42,615 bases of DNA, from assembly GCA_019235885.1 (NCBI GenBank), contig JAFAKB010000089.1, positions 1-42,615 of the forward strand, in the 5' to 3' direction. Numbering within the stretch: position 1 is the stretch's first letter; each line of letters begins with the position of its first letter. A program made the position numbers and the translations under genes. This DNA comes from Candidatus Eremiobacterota bacterium (GTDB taxonomy: Bacteria > Vulcanimicrobiota > Vulcanimicrobiia > Vulcanimicrobiales > Vulcanimicrobiaceae). Under the pieces are notes generated by a model. That model saw only the letters and a program-made list of their open reading frames with translations. It was not told where the DNA came from and ran no database searches. Shown one piece after another: positions 8,703-16,259 of the stretch.

Positions 8703-9578
8703 ATGAAAACCGCTACGCTGGCGCGCCTGCTCGCGGCAGGTGCGATCGCCGTCGGCTTGAGCGCCTGCTCCGGTGGTGCTGCGCAGCCGCCGCAACTGCC
8801 GCAGTCCGGGCCGCACAAGTCGAGCGTCTTCCGGGATGTCGGGACCTCGGGATCGAGCCGTTCGGTCAGCACCGTCGCGATCGGTCACTGCACGCAGGTC
8901 GCGACGTCGAAGGGAATCCTGTACGCCAAGCTCGTTCCGACGGCCGCGGTCGACCACGCGAACGTCGATGCGTCGCACTGCGACATCGGAATCTACTTGG
9001 GTCCGTCTTCGCACGGCCAGCGGATCGATCACACCAGCGTGACCGACGCCGACCAGTACGGCATCTTCGCCGATCAGGCGCAAAACGTCACGATCGACCA
9101 CACGACCGTGTCGAAGATCGGAAACCACACCAACGGGGCGTTCGCGCCGAACGGCGTCCAAACCGGCGTCGGCCTCTACTTCCGCGGCGCGACCGGGACT
9201 GTCGACCACACCGACATCTCCCTGTACCAGAAGAACGGAACCGCGTTCAACTGCCTTTTCGACGACGTCACGGGCGCGTGTCTGAAGCCTTCCAGCGTCA
9301 GCATGATGCACTCTACGGCCGTCGGGCTCGGCCAGGTCGGCTTCATCGCGCAGAACGGAATTCAGTACCTCGATTCAACGGCGCCGCAGTTCGAGCACAA
9401 CAGTGCCACGAACAACAGTTACTACAATCCGGCCGACACGCTCTACAACGGCAGCGCGACCGGGTTCCTGTTCCTGTGCACGAACGTCGCCTCGGAGAGC
9501 CAGTTGCGCGCGCAGCACAACGCCGCGGAGAACAACGACTTCAACTACTACGTGGACAACAACCCCGCGGACTGCTGA
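8703..9578 (+). CDS. Lipoprotein with right-handed beta-helix repeats
   Basis: A 291-aa lipoprotein: signal peptide with lipobox LSAC, acylated Cys22, followed by a Gly/Ala/Pro linker. From about residue 75 onward there are rungs of a parallel beta-helix with a recurring xIDHTxV core: VDHANVDASHCDIGIYLG, IDHTSVTDADQYGIFAD, VTIDHTTVSKIG and GTVDHTDISLY. Asn-rich turns (FEHNSATNNSYY) become common near the end. This fold is typical of polysaccharide-binding or polysaccharide-degrading surface proteins, but no catalytic residues can be assigned. It ends 10 nt before a GT39-type glycosyltransferase on the same strand, so the pair may act on one surface glycan. That link is inference. Confidence 0.78.
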   Translation: MKTATLARLLAAGAIAVGLSACSGGAAQPPQLPQSGPHKSSVFRDVGTSGSSRSVSTVAIGHCTQVATSKGILYAKLVPTAAVDHANVDASHCDIGIYLGPSSHGQRIDHTSVTDADQYGIFADQAQNVTIDHTTVSKIGNHTNGAFAPNGVQTGVGLYFRGATGTVDHTDISLYQKNGTAFNCLFDDVTGACLKPSSVSMMHSTAVGLGQVGFIAQNGIQYLDSTAPQFEHNSATNNSYYNPADTLYNGSATGFLFLCTNVASESQLRAQHNAAENNDFNYYVDNNPADC

Positions 9579-9588
9579 CGGCTGGCCG

Positions 9589-10944
9589 GTGGCACGGTCG
9601 CCCTGGTACCGCGACCGGGTCGCACTGGCGATCGCGCTTCCAACGCTCGTCGTGCACGCCGCGCTGGCGGGGCGCTACGACGTCTTTCGCGACGAGCTGT
9701 ACTTCATCGTTTGCGGACGGCATCCGGCGTTCGGGTACGTCGACCAGCCGCCGCTGATCCCGCTGCTCTCGGCGGGCTTGTATGCGCTCGGCCACCAGAC
9801 GTGGCTGCTGCGCATGCCGGCGGTGCTCGCCGCGGTCGCGCTGGTGTGGCTCGTCGTGCGCTTCGCGCGGCTGCTCGGCGGCGGCGACGCCGCGGCGGCG
9901 GCGGCGGGAATCGCCGTCGCGCTCGCGCCGATGCTCAGCGGGCTCACGGCGACCTTCAACACGACCGTGTTCGAGCCGCTTGCCTGGACCTCCGTCGCGT
10001 ACGCGCTCGCGCACGCCCTGCTCGGCGACCAGCGTGCGCCGATCCGGGCCGGCGTCGTGGCGGGGCTCGCGCTCGAAGCGAAGTACGTGCTGGTGGTCTG
10101 GCTCGCCGCGTTGGCGATCGGCGTGGTTGCGACCGCCGAGCGTCGGCTCTTCGCGCGGCGCGAGCTTTGGATCGGCGTTGCGCTCGCCGTCGTCATCGCG
10201 CTGCCTTCGGTCGTGTGGCAAGCGGTGCACGGGTGGCCGTTCCGCGAGTTGCTGCAAGCGGCAGGCGCGAAGAACACGGCCGTTCCGCCGCTCGCGTTTC
10301 TCGCAAACCAAGTCTTCGTGTTGAACCCGCTGTTCGCGCCGCTCTGGCTGGCAGGTATCGCCGCGCCGTTCGCGTGGCGCGAGCGCGCGCGCGCGCGCTT
10401 CGTCGCCGTTGCGTTCGTCGTGGCGACGGCGCTGATGATCGCAACGCACGGCAAAGACTACTACCTCGCGGCCGCGTACCCGGCAGTGTTCGCGCTCGGC
10501 GGCATCGCGTTCGAGCGCATCGTGCGCAACATGCTCGCGCGCGTTGCGTACCTTGCTGCCGCAGCGGCGTTAAGCGCGATCGCCTTGCCGACCGCGCTGC
10601 CCATTCTGCCCCCGAATCGGATCGCGCCGTACCTGCAGGCGCTGCATATCGCGCCGCAACAGCAAGAGAAGAGCTTCGCCGGGACGGCGCTTCCGCAAGA
10701 GTTCGCCGACCAGCTCGGCTGGCACGACTTCGTCGACCAAGTCGGCGCCGCGTGGCGCACCATCCCGCCCGGCGTTCGCGCGCAGACCTCGATCCTGGTC
10801 GGAAACTACGGCGAGGCCGCGGCGCTCGACGTCTACGGCGCGCCGTACGGTCTCCCGGCGGCGCTCAGCGGCCACAACACGTACTGGATGTGGGGACTGC
10901 ACGGCAGAGCGCGCGCAACTTGCTTCGCGTGCGCCCGAATGTAG
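9589..10944 (+). CDS. GT39/PMT-type membrane glycosyltransferase, frameshifted near its 3' end
   Basis: Integral membrane glycosyltransferase of the GT-C fold (ArnT/PMT_2 group), using a polyprenyl-phosphate sugar donor outside the cytoplasm. The first loop carries the family motif FRDELYFIVCGRHPAFGYVDQPPL, followed by about ten hydrophobic helices and a periplasmic C-terminal part with SGHNTYWMWG. In this frame the protein stops after 451 aa with an unrelated tail (RARATCFACARM). The expected family ending, SPYAMAYENGKVIVLC...KHFE, continues in another frame to 11099. Removing one GC unit from the (GC)4 tract at 10909-10916 restores a 502-aa protein. The GTG at 9589 begins 10 nt after the lipoprotein stop, so the two are probably co-transcribed. 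Confidence 0.85.
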   Translation: MARSPWYRDRVALAIALPTLVVHAALAGRYDVFRDELYFIVCGRHPAFGYVDQPPLIPLLSAGLYALGHQTWLLRMPAVLAAVALVWLVVRFARLLGGGDAAAAAAGIAVALAPMLSGLTATFNTTVFEPLAWTSVAYALAHALLGDQRAPIRAGVVAGLALEAKYVLVVWLAALAIGVVATAERRLFARRELWIGVALAVVIALPSVVWQAVHGWPFRELLQAAGAKNTAVPPLAFLANQVFVLNPLFAPLWLAGIAAPFAWRERARARFVAVAFVVATALMIATHGKDYYLAAAYPAVFALGGIAFERIVRNMLARVAYLAAAAALSAIALPTALPILPPNRIAPYLQALHIAPQQQEKSFAGTALPQEFADQLGWHDFVDQVGAAWRTIPPGVRAQTSILVGNYGEAAALDVYGAPYGLPAALSGHNTYWMWGLHGRARATCFACARM

Positions 10945-11099
10945 AAGGTCTGGACGCGCAGTGCACCTCCTTCCGCGTGCTCGGCAAGACGTTCTCGCCG
11001 TACGCCATGGCATACGAGAACGGCAAGGTGATCGTGCTCTGCAACGGCCTGAAACCGCCGCTCGCGCAGCAGTGGCCGCTCTACAAGCATTTCGAGTAA
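10917..11099 (+). pseudogene. Out-of-frame C-terminal end of the GT39 glycosyltransferase
   Basis: This frame encodes NLLRVRPNVEGLDAQ, then VLGKTFSPYAMAYENGK and finally PLAQQWPLYKHFE, which is the normal ending of the GT39-like family. It lies downstream of the (GC)4 tract where the main frame is lost and has no start of its own. It is either a real frameshift (mutation or phase variation) or a base-calling error. Confidence 0.72.
11010..11071 (+). repeat. Copy A of a duplicated glycosyltransferase tail segment
   Basis: Aligned without gaps to 13159-13220, 48 of 62 positions are identical by my count. Both copies encode AYEN(G/D)KVIVLC followed by PLAQ in one frame. The two copies bracket the low-GC ImmA/IrrE-DUF4411 cassette. 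Confidence 0.7.
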
Positions 11100-11489
11100 C
11101 GTACTAGGACCGGTTCCCCGCGGCCGACGAGTCGGTCGCCGCCGCCGCCACTGGCCCGGCCAGGGCGACATCGGCCCGGGGAGTCCTGCGTCGAGGCGGT
11201 GAAGGGTTCGGCATGGCGGCGCAACCGGGGCGCAGTCGTCCGGGCGACGGCTCGGCCAATCTGTCCGAAGAGCCGCAGCTGGCCGCAACTCTGATCGGCG
11301 GTCGCGCGTTGCCACATTGCGAACTCCCTCTCCTACTCGCTGCAGTGCGCACTGGCCGTGCTCACGGGTCCCATACTATGATCACCTCGGAGATGCTCGC
11401 CCCCCTTTCAGATGAATTTGCACGCGGACCCTCATTCTGCGACCGCATCAAGGCGATGCCGCGGATGGACTCGACACGGTTTCCGTAGC
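11100..11489. other. 390-nt spacer between the glycosyltransferase and the ImmA/IrrE cassette
   Basis: No recognisable gene. The first 240 nt are very GC-rich with short palindromes (CTGGCC-C-GGCCAG near 11152; CCGAC-GA-GTCGG near 11127). From about 11340 the composition drops to that of the following cassette. A short frame at 11379-11488 (36 codons from an ATG, containing LAPLSDEFARGPSF) ends 1 nt before the ATG of the XRE-ImmA/IrrE gene; it could be a leader peptide or the end of a lost gene. I see no tRNA or terminator here. Confidence 0.5.
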
Positions 11490-12650
11490 ATGGCTGCCAC
11501 AGACGCCCTGATTAATCCTAAAGTCCTTCGCTGGGCACGGGAATCCACTTTACTGTCGATCGACGAGGCCGCGCGCGTCGCGCACATCGCCAATCCAGAT
11601 CGGTTGCTCGCTGCTGAAAATGGCGACGGACCGATTACATTCCACCAACTTCAACGGCTAGCCCATTTTTGCCGCATCCCTCTCGGTGCATTCTACCGAG
11701 ACGCGCCACCTAGGGAAGAGGACGTCCCGCCAGATTTTCGCTCTGGACCCGAGCGACCTGACCGCTACACTTCAGATCTTATCCGGACTCTTCGGACGGC
11801 GCGCGAGCGGCGCGACGCGGCTCTTGAGCTGTTTCAGGATCTGGACATCGCAATTCCGGCGATGCCCAGCGTCGCATCTACGAGTGAGGCGCATGCTGTA
11901 CTGCAGCCCTTGCTTTGTACTTTGGCATGGCCCGACCAATCCGCCCAGTGGAATCGTGGCGCAAAGGCGCTAAGTACGAGCAAGGAAATCGTCGAGCGCA
12001 GCCTACCCGTCCTCGTCTTTGAATTTCCTGTCGAATCTGCACAGGTTCGTGGGTGCTCGCTCTTTCACGAGCGCCTTTCGATCATTATTCTAAGCTCGAA
12101 TGATGTTCCGAATGCGCGTCGCTTCAGCTTGACGCATGAGTTGGTCCATCTACTCCTGCATCAATCCGGGCTATGTTCACCCCTTTGCGGCAGGGACCAG
12201 TTACAGCTGGAACGCGAATGCGATGTCGTCGCTAGTGAATCACTACTTCCAACGGCCGCCCTAGTCGCTGAAGCAATGGAACGTCGGAACGAGCAACCAC
12301 AGCGAATCGTTGACCGCATTGTGTCGCGATACGGAATGAGTTATTCTGCGGCCGCGCTGCGACTACATGACGCTGGATTCATTGGGGACCGCGATTATCG
12401 TCAGCTAATGCATTTCTATGACACGCAACGCCGAAAGCAAATTGAGGCATACGCCGATCGAGACGGCGGACCGAACTACCATCTGCTGCAAGTACAGCGA
12501 CTCGGCCCGACGTTTACAGGCGCGGTTTTGGATGGCATCTATAGCGACCATATTTCCGTGACGCAAGGCGCGAGCTTGCTAGGTGTCGCCGCGAGCTATG
12601 TGAGCTTTGATGGCATCCGAGAACAGATGTCGAGCGTCTATGGGGGCTAA
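11490..12650 (+). CDS. XRE-type HTH protein with ImmA/IrrE zinc metallopeptidase domain
   Basis: A 386-aa protein with a degenerate N-terminal helix-turn-helix (about residues 10-70, VLRWARESTLLSIDEAARVA...LLAAENGDGPITFHQLQRLA) and a C-terminal ImmA/IrrE (COG2856) domain. The zinc site HELVH is at residues 216-220 and the third ligand region ERECDVVASESLLP follows about 22 residues later. Relatives cleave repressors (ImmA in ICEBs1, IrrE/PprI in Deinococcus) or serve as the antitoxin of predicted modules. The ATG at 11490 follows the stop of a short frame by 1 nt. It overlaps the PIN-domain gene by 11 nt. In 12061-12120 I counted 28 G/C of 60, far below the flanks, which indicates recent transfer. 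Confidence 0.88.
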   Translation: MAATDALINPKVLRWARESTLLSIDEAARVAHIANPDRLLAAENGDGPITFHQLQRLAHFCRIPLGAFYRDAPPREEDVPPDFRSGPERPDRYTSDLIRTLRTARERRDAALELFQDLDIAIPAMPSVASTSEAHAVLQPLLCTLAWPDQSAQWNRGAKALSTSKEIVERSLPVLVFEFPVESAQVRGCSLFHERLSIIILSSNDVPNARRFSLTHELVHLLLHQSGLCSPLCGRDQLQLERECDVVASESLLPTAALVAEAMERRNEQPQRIVDRIVSRYGMSYSAAALRLHDAGFIGDRDYRQLMHFYDTQRRKQIEAYADRDGGPNYHLLQVQRLGPTFTGAVLDGIYSDHISVTQGASLLGVAASYVSFDGIREQMSSVYGG

Positions 12651-13110
12651 CGCGCCTCAGCAAATATATCTTCTTGACACCAACGCGATGATCGATATCG
12701 GCGAGAAGTACTACCCACCTGAGCGGTTCGGTGTTGTTTGGGCTCAACTTCAACCCGCGCTGGAGTCAGGGCAAATTCGAATGATTCGCAGCGGCATCGT
12801 CGAGTTGCGTCGCCGCAATGATGCTTGGCGCCAGCCAGTGATCGCAGCATGCTCTCGTCACGCGGCTGATGAGTCGGCGGCGGCGGTACAAGGAGTGTTC
12901 GCGCGCCTAACAGCGGCTATCGATGGTGGAACACTGACCCGGAAGCTGAGTGAGATCGATCTTCTCGTTCTCGCTTGCGGCGAGGCGGCGCAACTTCCGG
13001 TCGTTACCGGTGACACGCGGATTCACAATGCGATCCGCGACGGACATTGTGCAGTCCGTCCCCTTTGGTTATGGCAACTTTTTGGCGAGTTGGGTTGGAC
13101 CTTCAACTAG
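12640..13110 (+). CDS. DUF4411 PIN-like nuclease, probable toxin
   Basis: A 156-aa protein of the DUF4411 group of PIN-like proteins. The first acidic residue is Asp13 in YLLDTNAMID, followed by the family's YYPPERFGVVW segment, Glu55 in GIVELRRR, Asp in SEIDLLVLA and the C-terminal VVTGDTRIH. This is the four-acid layout of PIN ribonucleases. DUF4411 genes are commonly adjacent to XRE-COG2856 proteins, as here, and the pair is a predicted toxin-antitoxin system; activity is not demonstrated by the sequence. The ATG at 12640 lies inside the last codons of the upstream gene, giving an 11-nt overlap. An in-frame ATG at 12607 would give a much longer overlap and is less likely. Confidence 0.88.
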   Translation: MGANAPQQIYLLDTNAMIDIGEKYYPPERFGVVWAQLQPALESGQIRMIRSGIVELRRRNDAWRQPVIAACSRHAADESAAAVQGVFARLTAAIDGGTLTRKLSEIDLLVLACGEAAQLPVVTGDTRIHNAIRDGHCAVRPLWLWQLFGELGWTFN

Positions 13111-13125
13111 CGAGAGTCAGCGGGC

Positions 13126-13220
13126 CTGGTAAAGAAGCCTCCCACTTCATGTGGAGCGGCGTACGAGAACGACAAGGTGATCGTCCTATGCTCCAAGCTC
13201 AAGCAGCCGCTTGCGCAGCG
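13126..13220 (+). pseudogene. Decayed remnant of a GT39 glycosyltransferase C-terminus (repeat copy B)
   Basis: One frame reads LVKKPPTSCGAAYEN then DKVIVLCSKLKQPLAQ, colinear with VLGKTFSPYAMAYEN then GKVIVLCNGLKPPLAQ of the glycosyltransferase tail at 10980-11071. Immediately after PLAQ the remnant is one base shorter than copy A, so the WPLYKHFE ending is lost. No upstream part of such a gene remains: the PIN gene ends 15 nt earlier. This is either the relic of a tandem paralogue or a duplication made when the cassette inserted. Confidence 0.68.
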
Positions 13221-13248
13221 TGGCCGCCTAGAAAGCGCGACGAGTAGT

Positions 13249-14292
13249 TCAGCGCTGCGAGGGGGCTGCGGTCGCGGCGGGACCCGGCGCCGGCGGTGCT
13301 GCGGGGACGTTCTGCGGCGTCCACATCTGCTGGTCGGGGGCGGGCGAGGCGGCGTCGGTCGGCGCGGCGTGGTTCGCTTCGAGGAGCGGGTCGAAGCCGT
13401 TCTCCTCACGCCAGGTCGCGAACTTGCCGAGCGCGCTGTAGGCCATTTTCGAGACGCCGCGGATGAAGCGGCGGCCGGAGTCGAGCGTCGGCAGATCGGT
13501 CGTCATCACCGCGATGACGTACGGGTCGTTGCCTTCGTACACGATCCCGACGTCGTTGAGGGTGTCGTGCAGCGTCCCCGTCTTGTGCGCGATCTCGGTG
13601 CCCGGCGGGAGGGGCGCCGGGATCAGGCTGTTGTGCTCCTGGCCGCGCAGGATCTGAATCATCTCGCGCGAGGACCACTCGTCGATCAGCTGCTCGCGCG
13701 CCATCGCGTGGAGCAGGTGCGCCATGTCGGCCGGGCTCGAGCGCAGCGCCCAGCGGATGTGCGGGCCTTCGGAGCGGATGAAGTCGGTGAGCCGGGTGTG
13801 CGTCAGCCCGAGGTCTTCCATCTCCTGGTTGATGTTGCGGCGGCCGACCAAGCGGATCAGCATGTTCGTCGCCGTATTGTCGCTGACGTCGATCATCAGC
13901 GAGAGCAGCCGGGCGACCGTGTACGTATTGCCCGTACGCGCGTCACACAGATCGCCCGAGCCCCAGTCCTTGTCGGAGCGGAGCAGCGTCAGGCGCTTGT
14001 TCAGATCGAACTTTCCGAGCGCGAGCTGGCGGAAGACTTCGACCATCACCGGGATCTTGATCGTCGAGGCCGCCGGCATCTCGGCGCCGGAGTTGATCCC
14101 GGTCGTCACGCCGGTCGCGACGTCTTGCACCGCGACGCCGACGCGGCCGGGCGCGCGCACCGCGTAGGCCGAGAGCTGCGCCTGCAGATCGGCGAGCGGT
14201 CCGGGCACGTCGGCAGCGTCCGCCGCTGAAACGAACGCGAGCGGAACGCAGAGGCTTACGACGGCGGCAACGAGCTGTCGTGGTACCCGCAT
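13249..14292 (-). CDS. Class A beta-lactamase-like serine hydrolase, exported
   Basis: A 347-aa exported penicillin-recognising enzyme. After a signal peptide (about residues 1-27) come the class A/PBP motifs: Ser76-Thr-Ile-Lys79 (SxxK), Ser137-Asp-Asn139 (SDN) and Lys237-Thr-Gly239 (KTG) at normal spacing. The omega-loop ExxLN motif is not recognisable; Glu175 in RSEGPHIRW is the only nearby glutamate. Deacylation may therefore be poor, and a DD-peptidase or other serine hydrolase role is possible. The last 40 residues form a Pro/Ala-rich tail beyond the fold. The gene follows the importer operon on the same strand after 72 nt. A 26-nt palindrome sits immediately upstream of its start. Confidence 0.85.
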   Translation of the reverse strand: MRVPRQLVAAVVSLCVPLAFVSAADAADVPGPLADLQAQLSAYAVRAPGRVGVAVQDVATGVTTGINSGAEMPAASTIKIPVMVEVFRQLALGKFDLNKRLTLLRSDKDWGSGDLCDARTGNTYTVARLLSLMIDVSDNTATNMLIRLVGRRNINQEMEDLGLTHTRLTDFIRSEGPHIRWALRSSPADMAHLLHAMAREQLIDEWSSREMIQILRGQEHNSLIPAPLPPGTEIAHKTGTLHDTLNDVGIVYEGNDPYVIAVMTTDLPTLDSGRRFIRGVSKMAYSALGKFATWREENGFDPLLEANHAAPTDAASPAPDQQMWTPQNVPAAPPAPGPAATAAPSQR

Positions 14293-14298
14293 GTACTT

Positions 14299-14324
14299 CT
14301 ATTGTCGGTACGATCCGACAAAAG
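14299..14324 (-). promoter_or_regulatory. Palindrome upstream of the beta-lactamase-like gene, candidate operator
   Basis: Two 10-nt arms, CTATTGTCGG and CCGACAAAAG, match at 9 of 10 symmetric positions around a 6-nt centre (TACGAT). The palindrome ends 6 nt before the start codon. There is no T-run after it, so it is more like an operator or leader hairpin than a terminator. The core half-site TGTCGG recurs at 30997. Confidence 0.4.
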
Positions 14325-14364
14325 TCAAGCCGCTCGGATCAAAGAGCGAACGAGCGCGATTGTG

Positions 14365-15240
14365 CTACTGGCGAACGTACGGCAGGCCGTCGGCAGCCGG
14401 CGCGCGGACGCGGCCGGCGAAGCCGCACAGCGCGACCAGCGCAGCCAGGTACGGCAGCGCTTGCAGCAGCTGGCTCGGGATGCCGGCTTGCTGCAGCGTA
14501 AACTGCAGCGCCGCGAAGAAGCCGAAGAAGAGCGCCGCACCGGTCGCGCCGAGTGGCGTCCAGCGGCCGAAGATCACCGCCGCGAGCGCGATGAAGCCGC
14601 GGCCTGCCGTCATCCCGTCGGAATAGAGATCGAGCTCGGCGAGCGAGAGGTAGACGCCGCCGAGCGAGCAGATCGCCCCGCCGATCACGACCGCCCAGAA
14701 GCGCGTCTTCAGCGCGTCAATCCCGGCCGACTCGGCGGCGCTCGGATCCTCGCCGCAGGCGCGCACGCGCAAGCCCCACGGCGTGCGCGTCAGCACCCAG
14801 TGCAGCGCCGCGGCGGCCACGAACGCGAGCACGATCAGCGTCGTCTGCCCGCGCGGTCCGAGCGCCGGCACCTCCGTCGAGGCGCCCGGCTGGTGGAAGA
14901 CGAGGACGAGCCCGAACGCCGCGGCCGCCAGCGCGGCGATGTTCAGCCCGGTCCCGGCCACGATCTGGTCGACCGCCAGCCGCGTGGCCGCGAAGGCAAG
15001 CAGCGCGGCGAGCAGCATCCCCGCCACGATGCCCGCGAGCGCGCCGACGAACGGGTTTCCGGTCGCGGCGCTGACGGCGACCGAGGTGAACGCGCCGGCG
15101 ATCAGGATCCCTTCAAGCCCGATGTTCACCACGCCGGAGCGCTCGCTCAAGACCCCGCCGAGCGCGGCGTAGATCAGCGGCGTCGCTTTGATCAGCGTCA
15201 GCCCGACGAGCGCCAGCAGCGCGGCAGCGGTCGCGTTCAC
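14365..15240 (-). CDS. ABC importer permease 2 (BMP/nucleoside-type)
   Basis: Inner-membrane permease of 291 aa from the BPD_transp_2 family, the second of a pair in a BMP-type importer. Conserved features include LIYAALGGVLSERSGVVNIGLEGILIAGAF near the N-terminus, the family's hallmark for NupC/YufQ-type subunits, and TPWGLRVRACGEDPSAAESAGID in the cytoplasmic loop that contacts the ATPase. About eight to ten hydrophobic segments are visible. The GTG start forms a GTGA overlap with the stop of permease 1. It is the last gene of the four-gene importer operon. The transported ligand is probably a nucleoside or related small molecule, judged by family only. Confidence 0.9.
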   Translation of the reverse strand: MNATAAALLALVGLTLIKATPLIYAALGGVLSERSGVVNIGLEGILIAGAFTSVAVSAATGNPFVGALAGIVAGMLLAALLAFAATRLAVDQIVAGTGLNIAALAAAAFGLVLVFHQPGASTEVPALGPRGQTTLIVLAFVAAAALHWVLTRTPWGLRVRACGEDPSAAESAGIDALKTRFWAVVIGGAICSLGGVYLSLAELDLYSDGMTAGRGFIALAAVIFGRWTPLGATGAALFFGFFAALQFTLQQAGIPSQLLQALPYLAALVALCGFAGRVRAPAADGLPYVRQ

Positions 15241-16259
15241 GTCGACCTCAGCGCCGCGACGACGCGGCGTCCGGCGAGCGCGACGATCACCAGCCCGGTG
15301 ACGAGCGAGACAACCTCGCGCGGGACGTGCGCTTCGGCCTGCATCACGTAGCCGCCGCTCTGCAGCGCGCCGAAGGCGAGCGCGGCGACGATGATCCAGC
15401 GCGGGTCGAGATTTCCGACCAGCGCGACCGCGATCGCGATGAAACCGTAGCCCGGCGAGAGCCCGGTGTTGAAGCGGTGCAATTCGCCCGCGACGATCGA
15501 CGCGCCGCCGAGCCCGGCGAACGCCCCGGAGATCGTCATCGCGAGCAGCGCCGTGCGGCTGAGGTCGATGCCGGCGCGCTTCGCGGCCTCCGGCGCGTCG
15601 CCCGCGGCGCGCAGCTCGTAGCCGAACACCGTGCGCCGCAGCACCCAGTGCATCACGAACGCCAGCCCGAGCGCGATGACGAACGCCCAGGTGAGCTGCG
15701 TGCCGAACAGCGTCGGAAGCTGCGCGGCTTTCGGCAGCGGGCTCGTTTCCGCGGCGCCCGCACCGCCCTGCTGCAGCGGGCCGGTGACAAGGTACGTGGT
15801 GAGCAGCGCGGCGACGAAGTTGAGCATCAGCGTGGCGATCACTTCGTTCGCGCCGAAGCGCGCGCGCATGAAGCCGGGAATCGCGCCCCACGCGCCGCCC
15901 GCCACGACGCCGGCGAGCAGCACCATCGGGACCGCGAGATAGCCCGGGAGCGGCAGCTGCGCGCCGAGCCAGCCCGCGGCGAACCCGCCGATCACGAGCT
16001 GGCCCTCCGCGCCGATGTTGAACAGCCCGGCGCGAAACGCGATCGCGATCCCGAGCGCGGGCAAGAGCAGGTTCGTGGTCTGCACCAACGTCTCGGCCAG
16101 CTCGTACTTCGTCCCGAACGCGCCGTCGATCAGCGCGTAGAATCCGTCGAACGGCGAGACGTGCGCGAGCAGCATCGCGATCGAGCCGACTCCGAAGACG
16201 AGGACGATCACGACCGCGACGTCGCGGAACGCGCGCGTGCGCAGCAGCGCGGCCGTCAC
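15237..16259 (-). CDS. ABC importer permease 1 (BMP/nucleoside-type)
   Basis: Inner-membrane permease of 340 aa. The motif ALGIAIAFRAGLFNIGAEGQLVIGGF is the signature of the NupB/YufP-type subunit, and FGYELRAAGDAPEAAKRAGID is the cytoplasmic coupling loop. It begins with a GTG that overlaps the TGA of the ATPase gene (GTGA) and ends with another GTGA overlap with permease 2, so production of the three membrane components is coupled. With permease 2 it would form the heterodimeric channel of the importer fed by the BMP lipoprotein. Confidence 0.9.
   Translation of the reverse strand: MTAALLRTRAFRDVAVVIVLVFGVGSIAMLLAHVSPFDGFYALIDGAFGTKYELAETLVQTTNLLLPALGIAIAFRAGLFNIGAEGQLVIGGFAAGWLGAQLPLPGYLAVPMVLLAGVVAGGAWGAIPGFMRARFGANEVIATLMLNFVAALLTTYLVTGPLQQGGAGAAETSPLPKAAQLPTLFGTQLTWAFVIALGLAFVMHWVLRRTVFGYELRAAGDAPEAAKRAGIDLSRTALLAMTISGAFAGLGGASIVAGELHRFNTGLSPGYGFIAIAVALVGNLDPRWIIVAALAFGALQSGGYVMQAEAHVPREVVSLVTGLVIVALAGRRVVAALRST

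Noticed and set aside
11081-11317. 78-codon minus-strand frame with a good Shine-Dalgarno near 11317
   Set aside because: The translation is Arg/Gly-rich, has no family pattern and runs into the end of the glycosyltransferase on the other strand.
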